In this document: piece by piece, positions 16,238 through 25,053 of the stretch | How the letters are laid out: each line of letters opens with the position of its first letter | How positions within the stretch are numbered: the first letter of the stretch is position 1 | NCBI RefSeq assembly: GCF_014212055.1 | Contig: NZ_JACJVO010000002.1 | Location: forward strand, 124,001 to 188,000 | Direction: 5' to 3' | DNA length: 64,000 bases | Source: Cohnella zeiphila | GTDB lineage: Bacteria; Bacillota; Bacilli; Paenibacillales; Paenibacillaceae | Notes under the pieces: generated by a model | Databases searched by the model: none | Seen by the model: only the letters and a program-made list of their open reading frames with translations | Told to the model about the DNA's origin: nothing | Position numbers and translations under genes: made by a program

Positions 16238-17132
16238 CCATCAGGAGAACCTCCGGCACCAAGCGAATTCCGAAGCGGTCTTCCACGGTGCTCTGTGCCC
16301 GGCGCATGAGGGTGAGTACGTCCTCGGCCTTGGCGCCGCCGTGGTTGACGATGAAGTTGGCGTGCATACGGGAGATCTCGGCCCCGCCTTCGCAGGCGCC
16401 TTTGAGTCCGGCCGCTTCGATCAGCCTGGCGGCGTGGTCGTTCGGCGGATTGCGGAATACGCTGCCTGCGCAAGCCATCTGCAGCGGCTGCGTCCGCAGC
16501 CTGCGATCCTTGTAAGAGGCCATCGCCGCGGCGATCTCCTTGCGGTCTCCCGGCCGGAGCTCGAACGTCGCCCCCGTCACGACGCCGCGCCGCTCTTGCA
16601 GAACCGAATGACGATAGCCGAAAGCCATCTCTTCCTTCCCGTAAGTGCCGAACGTCCCGTCTTCCCAGACGATGTCGGCCGACTTTAAGATGCGTGACAC
16701 GTCCGAGCCGTGCGCTCCGGCGTTCATGTAGACGGCGCCCCCGACCGAACCGGGAATTCCCCCCGCGAATTCCAGCCCGGTGAGCCCTTGCTTGCCGGCC
16801 ATGACCGACAGCTTGATGAACGAGTACGATGCGCCCGCCTTCGCCAAGCCGTCCTCGAAACGAACTTCGTCGAAGCCCCGGCCGAGCTTGAGAACGGCTC
16901 CGCGAATTCCTTTGTCGGAGACGAGCGTGTTCGAACCCCGTCCGAGCGTCGTCCAGGGAACGCCGTGCCGGTAAAGGATGGCGACGGCAGCCGCCAATTG
17001 CTCTTGGGAATCGGGAACGATGAAGAGATCCGCAGGTCCGCCGATTTTCCAGGTTGTATGTTCCGCAAGCGATTCGTTCAAGCTTACGCTGCCGACCCGG
17101 GCTTGTTCCAGTTCCGCGGCCAACGGTTGCAT
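16227..17132 (-). CDS. murB: UDP-N-acetylenolpyruvoylglucosamine reductase MurB
   Basis: About 301 residues. This FAD enzyme reduces the MurA product to UDP-MurNAc. FAD-binding motifs are TTLGRGSNTLVSD and EFAGGIPGSVGGAVYMNAG; the active-site Ser is in CAGSVFRNP. It ends in the conserved LVPEVLLMG. The ATG at 17132 has AAGGAGG upstream; the upstream frame extension is unrelated. Placing murB and murA back to back couples consecutive pathway steps. Confidence 0.96.
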   Translation of the reverse strand: MQPLAAELEQARVGSVSLNESLAEHTTWKIGGPADLFIVPDSQEQLAAAVAILYRHGVPWTTLGRGSNTLVSDKGIRGAVLKLGRGFDEVRFEDGLAKAGASYSFIKLSVMAGKQGLTGLEFAGGIPGSVGGAVYMNAGAHGSDVSRILKSADIVWEDGTFGTYGKEEMAFGYRHSVLQERRGVVTGATFELRPGDRKEIAAAMASYKDRRLRTQPLQMACAGSVFRNPPNDHAARLIEAAGLKGACEGGAEISRMHANFIVNHGGAKAEDVLTLMRRAQSTVEDRFGIRLVPEVLLMGER

Positions 17133-17312
17133 AAACAGTTCCTCCTTGCCCTGATGGATGGCTTTGCTGCCATTGCCTCCTGCCGCGCAGGCTCGACAAT
17201 CACGATCACGCTGTATCTTATGTCGGCGCGGTCGGCGTGGTGACAAACGCCCAGCAGCCAAGCCTTCGGTGGATATTTCGCAGAAAAAGCCGGCGCGATT
17301 TCCCCGGCCCTC

Positions 17313-18422
17313 TTACTTATGACGAATGATGCCGGTCAGTTGTTCATAAATGTCCTCTGCCGCCCGCGGCTTGCCCAGTTCGCGCGAAGCCAGCGCCATC
17401 CGTTCCCGCCGGGCGGAATCTCGCATGATCGACGAGACGCTCGCCAGCAGCTTCTCTCCGGTCAGGTCGCGCTCCAGAATCATTTCCGCCGCCCCTGCCG
17501 AAGCCAGGCTCTCCGCGTTCGGCTGCTGGTGGTTGTTCGTCACGTTCGGGGACGGGACGAGTATCGCCGGCACGCCGAGCGATGTGATCTCCGCCAGCGA
17601 GGTGGCGCCCGCGCGGCTGACGACGAGCGAAGACGCGGCGAGCACCTCCGGCATGTTGTGCGCATACGGCAAGGCATGCACGCGGCCGGACAGTTCGGCG
17701 GGCAGCTCCCGCAGGCGGGCCGACGCTTCCTCGTAGTAGCGGTCTCCGGTCACGAAGACCAGATGAACGTTCTTCAGGTCCGCAAGGCCGGGCAGCATCG
17801 CCAGCACGGCGTCGTTGAGCGCCTTCGCGCCGCGGCTGCCTCCGACCGCCAGCACGAACGGCGTTCCCGCCGTCAGGCCGAGCGAGGCGAAGCCCATCAT
17901 CGGATCGGCCTTGGCGACCGCGGAGGCGACCGGATTGCCGGCAAACTTTACGTTCTGTCGGCCGGCAAAATGGGGCAGCGAGTCGGCGAAGCTGACCGAC
18001 ACCGCGCGGGCATAGCGGCTCAGGAACTTGTTCGTCAGGCCGGGCACGACGTTCTGCTCGTGAATGAGCGTCGGAATGCCCAGCCGCGACGCCGCGTAAA
18101 CGACCGGCCCGCATACGTAGCCGCCGGTGCCGACGACCGCGTCCGGCTTGAATTCGCGAAGCAGCTTCTTGGAGCGGCGCACCGCCTGTACGAAACGGGC
18201 GATCGTGCGGACGTTCTCCAGCGACAGCGAACGGCGGAAGCCGGTGATGTCGACGCTCTCGAACCGCAGCCCTTGGGCGGGCACGAGGCGGCTCTCCAGT
18301 CCCCTCGTCGTGCCGATGTAGAGCAGGGACGTGCCGGGCTCCTTCTCCGCGGCCTCGCGGCCGATGGCGAGCGCGGGATAGATATGTCCGCCGGTTCCTC
18401 CTCCGGTCAGCACCAGTCGCAT
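17313..18422 (-). CDS. murG: UDP-GlcNAc:lipid I N-acetylglucosaminyltransferase MurG
   Basis: A protein of 369 residues, a GT28 enzyme that makes lipid II at the inner membrane face. The glycine-rich GGGTGGHIYPALAIG is at the N-terminus, HEQNVVPGLTNKFLSRYA and the C-domain SRAGATSLAEITSLGVPAILVPSP contact UDP-GlcNAc. It starts 7 bases after the ftsW/spoVE gene. There is a 180-base gap to murB. Confidence 0.97.
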   Translation of the reverse strand: MRLVLTGGGTGGHIYPALAIGREAAEKEPGTSLLYIGTTRGLESRLVPAQGLRFESVDITGFRRSLSLENVRTIARFVQAVRRSKKLLREFKPDAVVGTGGYVCGPVVYAASRLGIPTLIHEQNVVPGLTNKFLSRYARAVSVSFADSLPHFAGRQNVKFAGNPVASAVAKADPMMGFASLGLTAGTPFVLAVGGSRGAKALNDAVLAMLPGLADLKNVHLVFVTGDRYYEEASARLRELPAELSGRVHALPYAHNMPEVLAASSLVVSRAGATSLAEITSLGVPAILVPSPNVTNNHQQPNAESLASAGAAEMILERDLTGEKLLASVSSIMRDSARRERMALASRELGKPRAAEDIYEQLTGIIRHK

Positions 18423-18429
18423 GCTTTCG

Positions 18430-19527
18430 TCACCTCGAATAACGGGATAAGTTAAGTAAAATGCCTAGCGCCGTCAGCAGCAGCGTCAGCGACGAGCCGC
18501 CGTAGCTGACAAGCGGCAGCGTGATGCCCGTCACCGGCAGCAGGCCGATGACGACGCCGACGTTCATGAGCACTTGCGTCGCGATGATGCCGACGATCCC
18601 CGCGGCGAGGAAGCTGCCGAACGGGTCGGCGATCGTGATGGCGGTGCGCATGCCCCGCCAGATGAGCAGCAGGAACAGCAGGAGCAGCAGCGCGCCGCCG
18701 ATGAAGCCCAATTCTTCCGCCAGAATGGAGAAGATGAAGTCCGTCTGGGGCTCGGGCAAATAGTTGTATTTCTGCCGGCTCATGCCGAGGCCGAGGCCGA
18801 CCAGGCCGCCGGGGCCGATCGCGTACAGCGATTGGATCGACTGGTATCCGGCGCCGAGCGGGTCTTTCCATGGATCGAGGAACGCGGTGATCCGGGCCAG
18901 CCGGTAAGGCGCGGCGGCGATCAAGCCGACGAAGCCGGCCACGCCTACTAGCCCGAGCGCCCCCAGATGCGACAGCCGGGCGCCGGCGACGTAGATGACC
19001 ATCAGCGCGGCGCCGATCATGACCGCTCCCGTGCCGAGGTCGGGCTGGAGCATGATGAGGCCGAACGCCAGGCCGAGAATGCCGAGCGGCGGCATAAGTC
19101 CGCGCGAGAACGAGTGAAGCGTCTGCTGGCGGTCGGACAAGAACTTGGCGAGGAACAGAATCATCGCCAGCTTCATGAACTCCGACGGCTGGATGCCGAG
19201 GCTTCCGATGCCAAGCCAGCTTCGCGCGCCGCCGCGAACGACGCCGATGCCCGGAATGAGCACGAGCAGCAGGAAAGAGAAGCAAACGATCAGCCCCGGA
19301 AACGCCCATTTGCGCCAGCGGCTGTAGTCGAGGTTCATCGTCGCGAACATGGCGGCGACGCCGATGCCGGAGAAGATCATCTGGCGCTTGACGTAGTAGA
19401 ACTTGTCGCCGTAATCGTGAAAGGCGGCGACGGCGCTGGCGCTGTAGACCATGACCACGCCGATGGCCAGAATGCCGAGCGTGGCCGCGATCATCCAAAT
19501 ATCGGGGGCGTTGCGGGATTTGACCAT
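18430..19527 (-). CDS. SEDS-family lipid II polymerase FtsW/SpoVE
   Basis: About 365 residues with ten membrane segments. SEDS proteins polymerise lipid II together with a class B PBP. Signatures include VMVYSASAV near the N-terminus, GIQPSEFMKLAMILFLA, the catalytic-loop region DPWKDPLGAGYQSIQSLYAIG, and LPLVSYGGSSL at the C-terminus. Its place between murD and murG matches Bacillus spoVE. The same gene may serve vegetative division here; no second ftsW is in the window, so I do not choose between the symbols. The ATG at 19527 has GAGGTG nine bases upstream. Confidence 0.93.
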   Translation of the reverse strand: MVKSRNAPDIWMIAATLGILAIGVVMVYSASAVAAFHDYGDKFYYVKRQMIFSGIGVAAMFATMNLDYSRWRKWAFPGLIVCFSFLLLVLIPGIGVVRGGARSWLGIGSLGIQPSEFMKLAMILFLAKFLSDRQQTLHSFSRGLMPPLGILGLAFGLIMLQPDLGTGAVMIGAALMVIYVAGARLSHLGALGLVGVAGFVGLIAAAPYRLARITAFLDPWKDPLGAGYQSIQSLYAIGPGGLVGLGLGMSRQKYNYLPEPQTDFIFSILAEELGFIGGALLLLLFLLLIWRGMRTAITIADPFGSFLAAGIVGIIATQVLMNVGVVIGLLPVTGITLPLVSYGGSSLTLLLTALGILLNLSRYSR

Positions 19528-19574
19528 GGTACCGGACACCTCGCGTAACGAAGAAGTGGGGACAAGCCCCCTTC

Positions 19575-21017
19575 TTACAGCGTATGCACCGATTCCTTAA
19601 AAATGCGGCCTCGCACCTCGTACGAAGCAAACATGTCCCAGCTCGCGCAAGCCGGAGACAGGAGCACGATGTCTCCCGGACCGGCCAGAGCGGCCGCTTC
19701 GCGTACGGCGAGCCGCAGCGTTTCGGCGGCATCACCTTCAGGTTCGACGAGTTTGACCGCCGTTAAACCGGCTTCCCCCGCCACCCTGCCGAGCTTCTCC
19801 CGCGTCTGCCCGATCGCCACGAGACCTTTGACCCGGTCCCGGAACACGGTCAGCAGCTCCCGGTAGTCCGAGCCGCGGTCGAGGCCGCCGGCGATCAGGA
19901 CTACCGGCGCAGACATCGAGGCGATCGACATGGCGGTCGCCGTCGAATTCGTCGCTTTGGAGTCGTTATAGTACCGAACGCCGTGAAATTCGCCGACGTA
20001 TTCAAGCCGATGCTCCACAGCGTTGAAGTTTTCCAGCGGCTGCCGCAGCGTCTCCGGCGCCGCGCCCGCAGCGAGGGCGACCGCGACCGCCGCCAGCGCG
20101 TTCGCGGCATTGTGACGCCCCGGGATTCCGAGCCGCGCCGCCTGCGCGATCCGCCGCTCGGAGCCGTCGCCGGGACGGTAGACGATCCACCGCTCCGCCG
20201 CCTGCGGGTCGTCCGGGCTCTCTCCCGGAGCTGCCGGCGGATACGGCGGCTCCGCGCAAACCCCGGCCTTCAGCCGCTGCGTCAGCGAGAACGGCAGCTT
20301 GCGGGCGGCGAACGTCCGCGACAGCCGTTCGCATACCGGATCGTCGGCATTGTACACCGCCGTGTCTTCCGCCGTTTGATTGGCGAACAGCTTCGCCTTC
20401 GAAGCGATGTAGTCGTCCATGCCGCCGTGATAGTCCAGATGCGTCTCGGCGATGTTCAGGAGGCACGCCACGCGGGGCCGGAAATCGGACGTCCCTTTCA
20501 ACTGAAAGCTGCTGAGCTCGGCGACGAGCCAGTTGCCTTCCGTCGCTTCTTCGGCGGCGTCGCACAGCGGACGGCCGATGTTGCCGGCGACGATGGGCGC
20601 AAGGCCCGCTGCCGCAAGCAGCGCGCCGGTCCACGACGTCGTCGTCGTCTTGCCGTTGCTGCCGGTGATGCCGATGATCGGCGCCTTCGACAGCTGTCCC
20701 GCGACTTCGACTTCCGTCACCGTCTCGATGCCCAGTTCGGAAGCCCGGACGACCGGCGGCGCGGTATAGGGAATGCCGGGATTTTTGACGAGCAGAGACG
20801 TATCCGCGCCGACGAGATCGTCCGGATGCCCGCCGCATACAACAGAAATGCCCAAAGCCTCAAGCTCCTCGGCTTCGGGACATTGCTCTCTCGGTTTACG
20901 ATCGTTCGCCGCGACATCGGCTCCGATGCGGTGGAACAGCTTGGCGGCGGCCACGCCGCTGCGGGCCAGCCCGAGGACGACCACTTTGCGTCCCCGGTAA
21001 GTTGCGATTGGTCTCAT
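19575..21017 (-). CDS. murD: UDP-N-acetylmuramoyl-L-alanine--D-glutamate ligase MurD
   Basis: A protein of 480 residues adding D-Glu to UDP-MurNAc-L-Ala. The N-terminal Rossmann domain reads VVVLGLARSGVAAAKLF; the ATP-binding P-loop is GITGSNGKTTTT; the central domain has NIAETHLDYHG; the ligase C-domain shows YNDSKATN and SPACASWDMF. It is slightly longer than average because of a Pro-rich loop (AEPPYPPAAPGESPDDP) around residue 260. Confidence 0.97.
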   Translation of the reverse strand: MRPIATYRGRKVVVLGLARSGVAAAKLFHRIGADVAANDRKPREQCPEAEELEALGISVVCGGHPDDLVGADTSLLVKNPGIPYTAPPVVRASELGIETVTEVEVAGQLSKAPIIGITGSNGKTTTTSWTGALLAAAGLAPIVAGNIGRPLCDAAEEATEGNWLVAELSSFQLKGTSDFRPRVACLLNIAETHLDYHGGMDDYIASKAKLFANQTAEDTAVYNADDPVCERLSRTFAARKLPFSLTQRLKAGVCAEPPYPPAAPGESPDDPQAAERWIVYRPGDGSERRIAQAARLGIPGRHNAANALAAVAVALAAGAAPETLRQPLENFNAVEHRLEYVGEFHGVRYYNDSKATNSTATAMSIASMSAPVVLIAGGLDRGSDYRELLTVFRDRVKGLVAIGQTREKLGRVAGEAGLTAVKLVEPEGDAAETLRLAVREAAALAGPGDIVLLSPACASWDMFASYEVRGRIFKESVHTL

Positions 21018-21021
21018 ATGT

Positions 21022-21984
21022 CTATAGCCCCTTGTACAAGATCAAGCCGACGCCCGCAAGCACGAGCCCGGCCAGCCAGAATACGGTCACGACCCGCCAC
21101 TCCGACCAGCCCGTCAGCTCGAAATGGTGGTGGATCGGACTCATCTTGAATACCCGCTTGCCTCGCGTCTTGAACGACGCGACCTGAATGATGACCGACA
21201 GCATTTCCAGCACGAACACGCCGCCGATCACGATCAGCAGAAGCTCCGTCTTCGTCAGGATCGCCACGGCCGCCAGCCCCCCGCCGATGCCGAGAGAGCC
21301 GGTGTCGCCCATGAACACTTTGGCCGGATGGGCGTTGTAGACGAGGAAGCCGAGCACCGCTCCGATCATCGCCGCGGAGAAAATCGCCGACTGAAGCTGC
21401 GTCGCTTCCAGCGCGATCAGAGCGTATGCGCCGAACGCCAGGGCGCTTGTCCCGGACAACAGGCCGTCCAGGCCGTCGGTGAAGTTCACCGCATTGGTTG
21501 CCGCGAAAAACACGATAATGACGAATAAATAATAGCCCCAGCCCAAATCCAGCGAGCCGTGAACGCCCGGAAAGCCGATCGACGTGCCGTGGCCCATCCG
21601 GTGCAGAATGTAGCAGAACACGATCGAGACGAGCAGCTGGCCGAACAGCTTCTGCTTGGCCGTCAGCCCGAGCGAGCGTTTCAAGAGAATTTTGATGTAA
21701 TCGTCGAGAAAACCGACCAAGCCGAAGCCGAGGCAAGCGATCAGAAGCGCCCAGAACGACCAGCCGCGGTCGGAAAATTTGAGGAACGCGAGCGTCAGGG
21801 CCAGCAGGATGATGACGCCGCCCATCGTCGGGGTTCCTACTTTTTTCTGATGGGACTGGGGCCCTTCGGTTCGCACCTGCTGGCCGAACTTCATCCGCCG
21901 GAGCACGGGGATGCAGAGCGGTCCAAGCAGCGCCGCCAGAATGAAGGAGACGCCCAGCGTCCATAATGTCGTCGAATAATCCAT
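21022..21984 (-). CDS. mraY: Phospho-N-acetylmuramoyl-pentapeptide-transferase MraY
   Basis: A protein of 320 residues with about ten membrane segments that attaches UDP-MurNAc-pentapeptide to undecaprenyl phosphate, giving lipid I. Diagnostic motifs: GFLDDYIK in the first catalytic loop, NAVNFTDGLDGL, VFMGDTGSLGIGG and the histidine motif PIHHHFEL near the C-terminus. It lies five bases after murF and four before murD, so expression is tightly linked. Confidence 0.97.
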   Translation of the reverse strand: MDYSTTLWTLGVSFILAALLGPLCIPVLRRMKFGQQVRTEGPQSHQKKVGTPTMGGVIILLALTLAFLKFSDRGWSFWALLIACLGFGLVGFLDDYIKILLKRSLGLTAKQKLFGQLLVSIVFCYILHRMGHGTSIGFPGVHGSLDLGWGYYLFVIIVFFAATNAVNFTDGLDGLLSGTSALAFGAYALIALEATQLQSAIFSAAMIGAVLGFLVYNAHPAKVFMGDTGSLGIGGGLAAVAILTKTELLLIVIGGVFVLEMLSVIIQVASFKTRGKRVFKMSPIHHHFELTGWSEWRVVTVFWLAGLVLAGVGLILYKGL

Positions 21985-21988
21985 GGCT

Positions 21989-23395
21989 TCACCCCACGGC
22001 TCCCTTCTGCAGCGCGAACACGGCTTCTTCCAGCTTCATGCCCCGCGACGCCTTGACCAGTACGAGATCTTCGGGCTTCAGGCGGGCGAGCAAGTCCGCG
22101 ATGAGCGCTTTTTTATCTTCGAAATGGAGCGCGCAGCCGGGCGCGAGCGCCTTCGCCGCCTCCCGGACGGTATGCGCCGACAGCGGGCCGTACGCCAGCA
22201 GGACGTCCGCTTTGTCCGGCCCGATGCTCCGGCCGATCTCCGCATGGAAGGCGGCCTCGTCGGGACCCAGCTCGCGCATGTCGCCGAGCACCAGGTATTT
22301 CCGGCCGCCCGGACGCCTCAATCCGCCGACCAGCTCGATCGCGGCGCGCACCGAGGTCGGGCTCGCGTTGTACGCGTCGTTCAACACGAGCGCGCCGTTC
22401 CAGGCGGCCGTCCTCTCGATCCGCATGCCGGTCAGCTTGGCCGCGCGAAGTCCTTCGGCGATCCGTTCCGCCGGCAATCCGAACAGCCGGCCGACGGCGA
22501 TGGCCGCAAGCGCGTTCGTCGCGTTATGGCGGCCCGGAACGTGCAGCTCGTAGACGAATTCGGGATCGTCCGCCGTACGGAAACGACAGCCTTCCTCCGT
22601 CAGCCAGGCGTCTCCGAGCCGAACGGCGCAGCTCTCCCGCTCGCCGAACGTAAGCCCGTTTCTGCCTTCCGGTAGCGGGGCGGCGGCAAGTTCTTCAGCC
22701 AGCAGCGGCTCGTCGCCGTTGTAGATGAGCGTCCCGCCGTCCTTCAACCCTTCGGCGATTTCCAGTTTGGCGCGCGCGATATTGCGGCGGGAGCCCAGGT
22801 GGAGCAGGTGGGATTCGCCGATATTCGTAATGACGGCGGCATCGGGCCGGGCAATCCGGGTGAGAAGAGAGATCTCGCCCCGGCCGCTCATGCCCATCTC
22901 CAGCACCAGAATCTCGGTATCCTCGGAAGCGCGCAGAATCGTTAACGGCAGTCCGATATGATTGTTGAAATTGCCTTCGGTCTTGGCGACGCGGTACGCG
23001 GTCCCCAGCACCGAGGCGATCAGGTCCTTCGTCGTCGTCTTGCCGTTGCTTCCGGTGACGCCGACGACGCGCGCGCCGAGCGCCTCCGCGTATGCGGCGG
23101 ACAGCTTCTGCAGCGCGGCCAGCGTATCGTCCACGACGATCAGCGGCAGCTTCGTCCGCGGCGCGGCCCGGTCGGCCTGCCAGAGCGAAGCGGCGGCTCC
23201 CGCCGCCTCCGCCGCGGCCAGGTGGTCGTGGCCGTCGAACCGCTCGCCGGCGAGCGGAACGAACAGCTGGCCGGGAGCCAGCGTTCTCGTATCGGTCGAG
23301 ACGCCCGCAAGCTCCGTCTCCCCTGCTTCCGCTCCCGTCAAAAGTCGAACCGCGCCGCACCAGGCGGCCGCTTGCTGCAATGTCGTTCGGATCAC
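21989..23395 (-). CDS. murF: UDP-MurNAc-tripeptide--D-Ala-D-Ala ligase MurF
   Basis: A protein of 468 residues finishing the UDP-MurNAc-pentapeptide. P-loop VGVTGSNGKTTTKDL (around 115), EMGMSGRGEI, NIGESHLLHLGS and VLNDAYNASP are family motifs. It overlaps murE by four bases. In B. subtilis murF is outside the dcw cluster; its inclusion here is the arrangement seen in many other Firmicutes. Confidence 0.97.
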   Translation of the reverse strand: MIRTTLQQAAAWCGAVRLLTGAEAGETELAGVSTDTRTLAPGQLFVPLAGERFDGHDHLAAAEAAGAAASLWQADRAAPRTKLPLIVVDDTLAALQKLSAAYAEALGARVVGVTGSNGKTTTKDLIASVLGTAYRVAKTEGNFNNHIGLPLTILRASEDTEILVLEMGMSGRGEISLLTRIARPDAAVITNIGESHLLHLGSRRNIARAKLEIAEGLKDGGTLIYNGDEPLLAEELAAAPLPEGRNGLTFGERESCAVRLGDAWLTEEGCRFRTADDPEFVYELHVPGRHNATNALAAIAVGRLFGLPAERIAEGLRAAKLTGMRIERTAAWNGALVLNDAYNASPTSVRAAIELVGGLRRPGGRKYLVLGDMRELGPDEAAFHAEIGRSIGPDKADVLLAYGPLSAHTVREAAKALAPGCALHFEDKKALIADLLARLKPEDLVLVKASRGMKLEEAVFALQKGAVG

Positions 23396-24936
23396 TTGGC
23401 TAAACTCCTTAAGGCGGCTCTCGCCACGAGGCGGTCGTCGAAATCCTGCGTCGTTCCGCCTATGATTTGATAGGTCTCATGGCCTTTCCCCGCAATCAAT
23501 ACTACATCTCCCGGGCTTGCCATTTCAACCGCTTTGTGAATCGCTCGGGCGCGATCGGGCTCCAGCTCGTAGGCGGCTTTCCCGCCCGTCCCGGCGCTAT
23601 CTCCGGCCTCGCCGACGCCGCCTTTCCCGGCCGGCTCGGCGCCGCCTACCGCGAGTCCCGGCTCGATCTCCTTCAGGATGGCGAGCGGGTCTTCCGTGCG
23701 CGGATTGTCGCTGGTGGCGATGACGTAATCGGACCATTGGGCGGCGATCCGGCCCATGATCGGGCGCTTCGTCCGGTCGCGGTCGCCGCCGCAGCCGAAA
23801 ACGCTGATCACGCGCCCGGAGGCGATCTCTCTCACCGTCTTCAGCACGTTGTCGAGCCCGTCCGGCGTATGCGCATAGTCGACGATCACCGCGAACGACT
23901 GCCCTTCGTTTACCGCTTCGACCCGGCCCGGCACGCCGGGAGTGCTCTCCAGGCTGCGGATCGCCGATTCCAGCTCGATGCCTTCGCACAGCGCCGCCGT
24001 CAGCGCGGCCAGCGCATTATAAACGTTGAACATGCCGACCAGCTGCAGCTCGACCTTTCTCCCGCCCCGGAACGTGTCCAACCGAAACGACGTGCCGGTC
24101 GACGATACCGCGATCTCGGACGCACGAACATGAGCATCGCGATTCACGCCGTACGTGACGACTTCCGCGGCTGTCAGCTTCGCGAACTTCTTCGACGCTT
24201 CGTCGTCCGCGTTCAGAACCGCGTACGTCCGCTGCGCCGGGTCTTCCGCGTATGTATTGCCGAGCCGGGAGAAAAAGAGCCCTTTCGCATCCGCGTAAGC
24301 TTCCATCGTTTTATGATAGTCCAGATGGTCTTGGGTCAGATTCGTAAAAATCGCCGTGCGGAACCGGGTTCCCTTGACGCGCCCCTGCTCCAGCGCATGG
24401 GAGCTGACCTCCATCACGGCGCGGTCCGTGCCGGCATCGACCATGTCTCGGAACAGACGCTGCAGCGCGAGCGCGTCCGGCGTCGTCCCCGACATCGGGA
24501 AGCTCTTCCCGCCGTAGCGGGCTTCGATCGTGCCGATAACCCCCGGCTTCGCGCCCGCATCGGCGAGAATCCGCTCGATAAGGTACGTCGTCGTCGTCTT
24601 GCCGTTCGTTCCGGTGACCCCGATCGGCCGCAGGGAATGCGAAGGACGCCCGTACCAGGCATCCGCCAATATGGCCAGCGCCTGTCGGACGTCCGGAACG
24701 ACCAGTTGCGGCAGATCGACAGGCAGCTCGCGCGAGACGACCAGCGCCGCCGCTCCCTTCTCTTTGGCCTGGCCGGCGTAGTCGTGCCCGTCCACCGTAT
24801 GCCCCGGCAGACAGAAGAACAGCTGTCCCGGCTTCACGCGGCGCGAGTCCGCCTCCAAGTCCGCAATCTCGACCGGAGTCTCGGAGGTTATGCGATAGAC
24901 CAGCAGAGACTCGGCCAGTTCGCTGAGCAATTTCAT
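23392..24936 (-). CDS. murE: UDP-MurNAc-L-Ala-D-Glu--meso-diaminopimelate ligase MurE
   Basis: About 514 residues. The ATP site is GVTGTNGKTTTTYL; the carbamoylated-Lys region is NLTQDHLDYHKTMEAY; the specificity motif is DNPRTEDP, which marks meso-DAP rather than lysine enzymes, so the cell wall should be DAP-type. There is a Gly/Ala-rich insertion (roughly residues 427-455) between the EIEPGL and YELEPDRARAI blocks of the C-domain, absent from typical homologues. The start at 24936 is set by AAGGGGG upstream and by homology; the frame extends 26 codons further without a site. Confidence 0.95.
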   Translation of the reverse strand: MKLLSELAESLLVYRITSETPVEIADLEADSRRVKPGQLFFCLPGHTVDGHDYAGQAKEKGAAALVVSRELPVDLPQLVVPDVRQALAILADAWYGRPSHSLRPIGVTGTNGKTTTTYLIERILADAGAKPGVIGTIEARYGGKSFPMSGTTPDALALQRLFRDMVDAGTDRAVMEVSSHALEQGRVKGTRFRTAIFTNLTQDHLDYHKTMEAYADAKGLFFSRLGNTYAEDPAQRTYAVLNADDEASKKFAKLTAAEVVTYGVNRDAHVRASEIAVSSTGTSFRLDTFRGGRKVELQLVGMFNVYNALAALTAALCEGIELESAIRSLESTPGVPGRVEAVNEGQSFAVIVDYAHTPDGLDNVLKTVREIASGRVISVFGCGGDRDRTKRPIMGRIAAQWSDYVIATSDNPRTEDPLAILKEIEPGLAVGGAEPAGKGGVGEAGDSAGTGGKAAYELEPDRARAIHKAVEMASPGDVVLIAGKGHETYQIIGGTTQDFDDRLVARAALRSLAK

Positions 24937-25053
24937 TTCGTGCGCCCCCTTCCGTAAACTGCATTCCTCATTATCGTCCAACCCGCTCCCCCATACAAGG
25001 GAGCGAATTGGCAATCGGCGAAAATGTGTTATTTTTCATTCTCGCCGCGTTCG

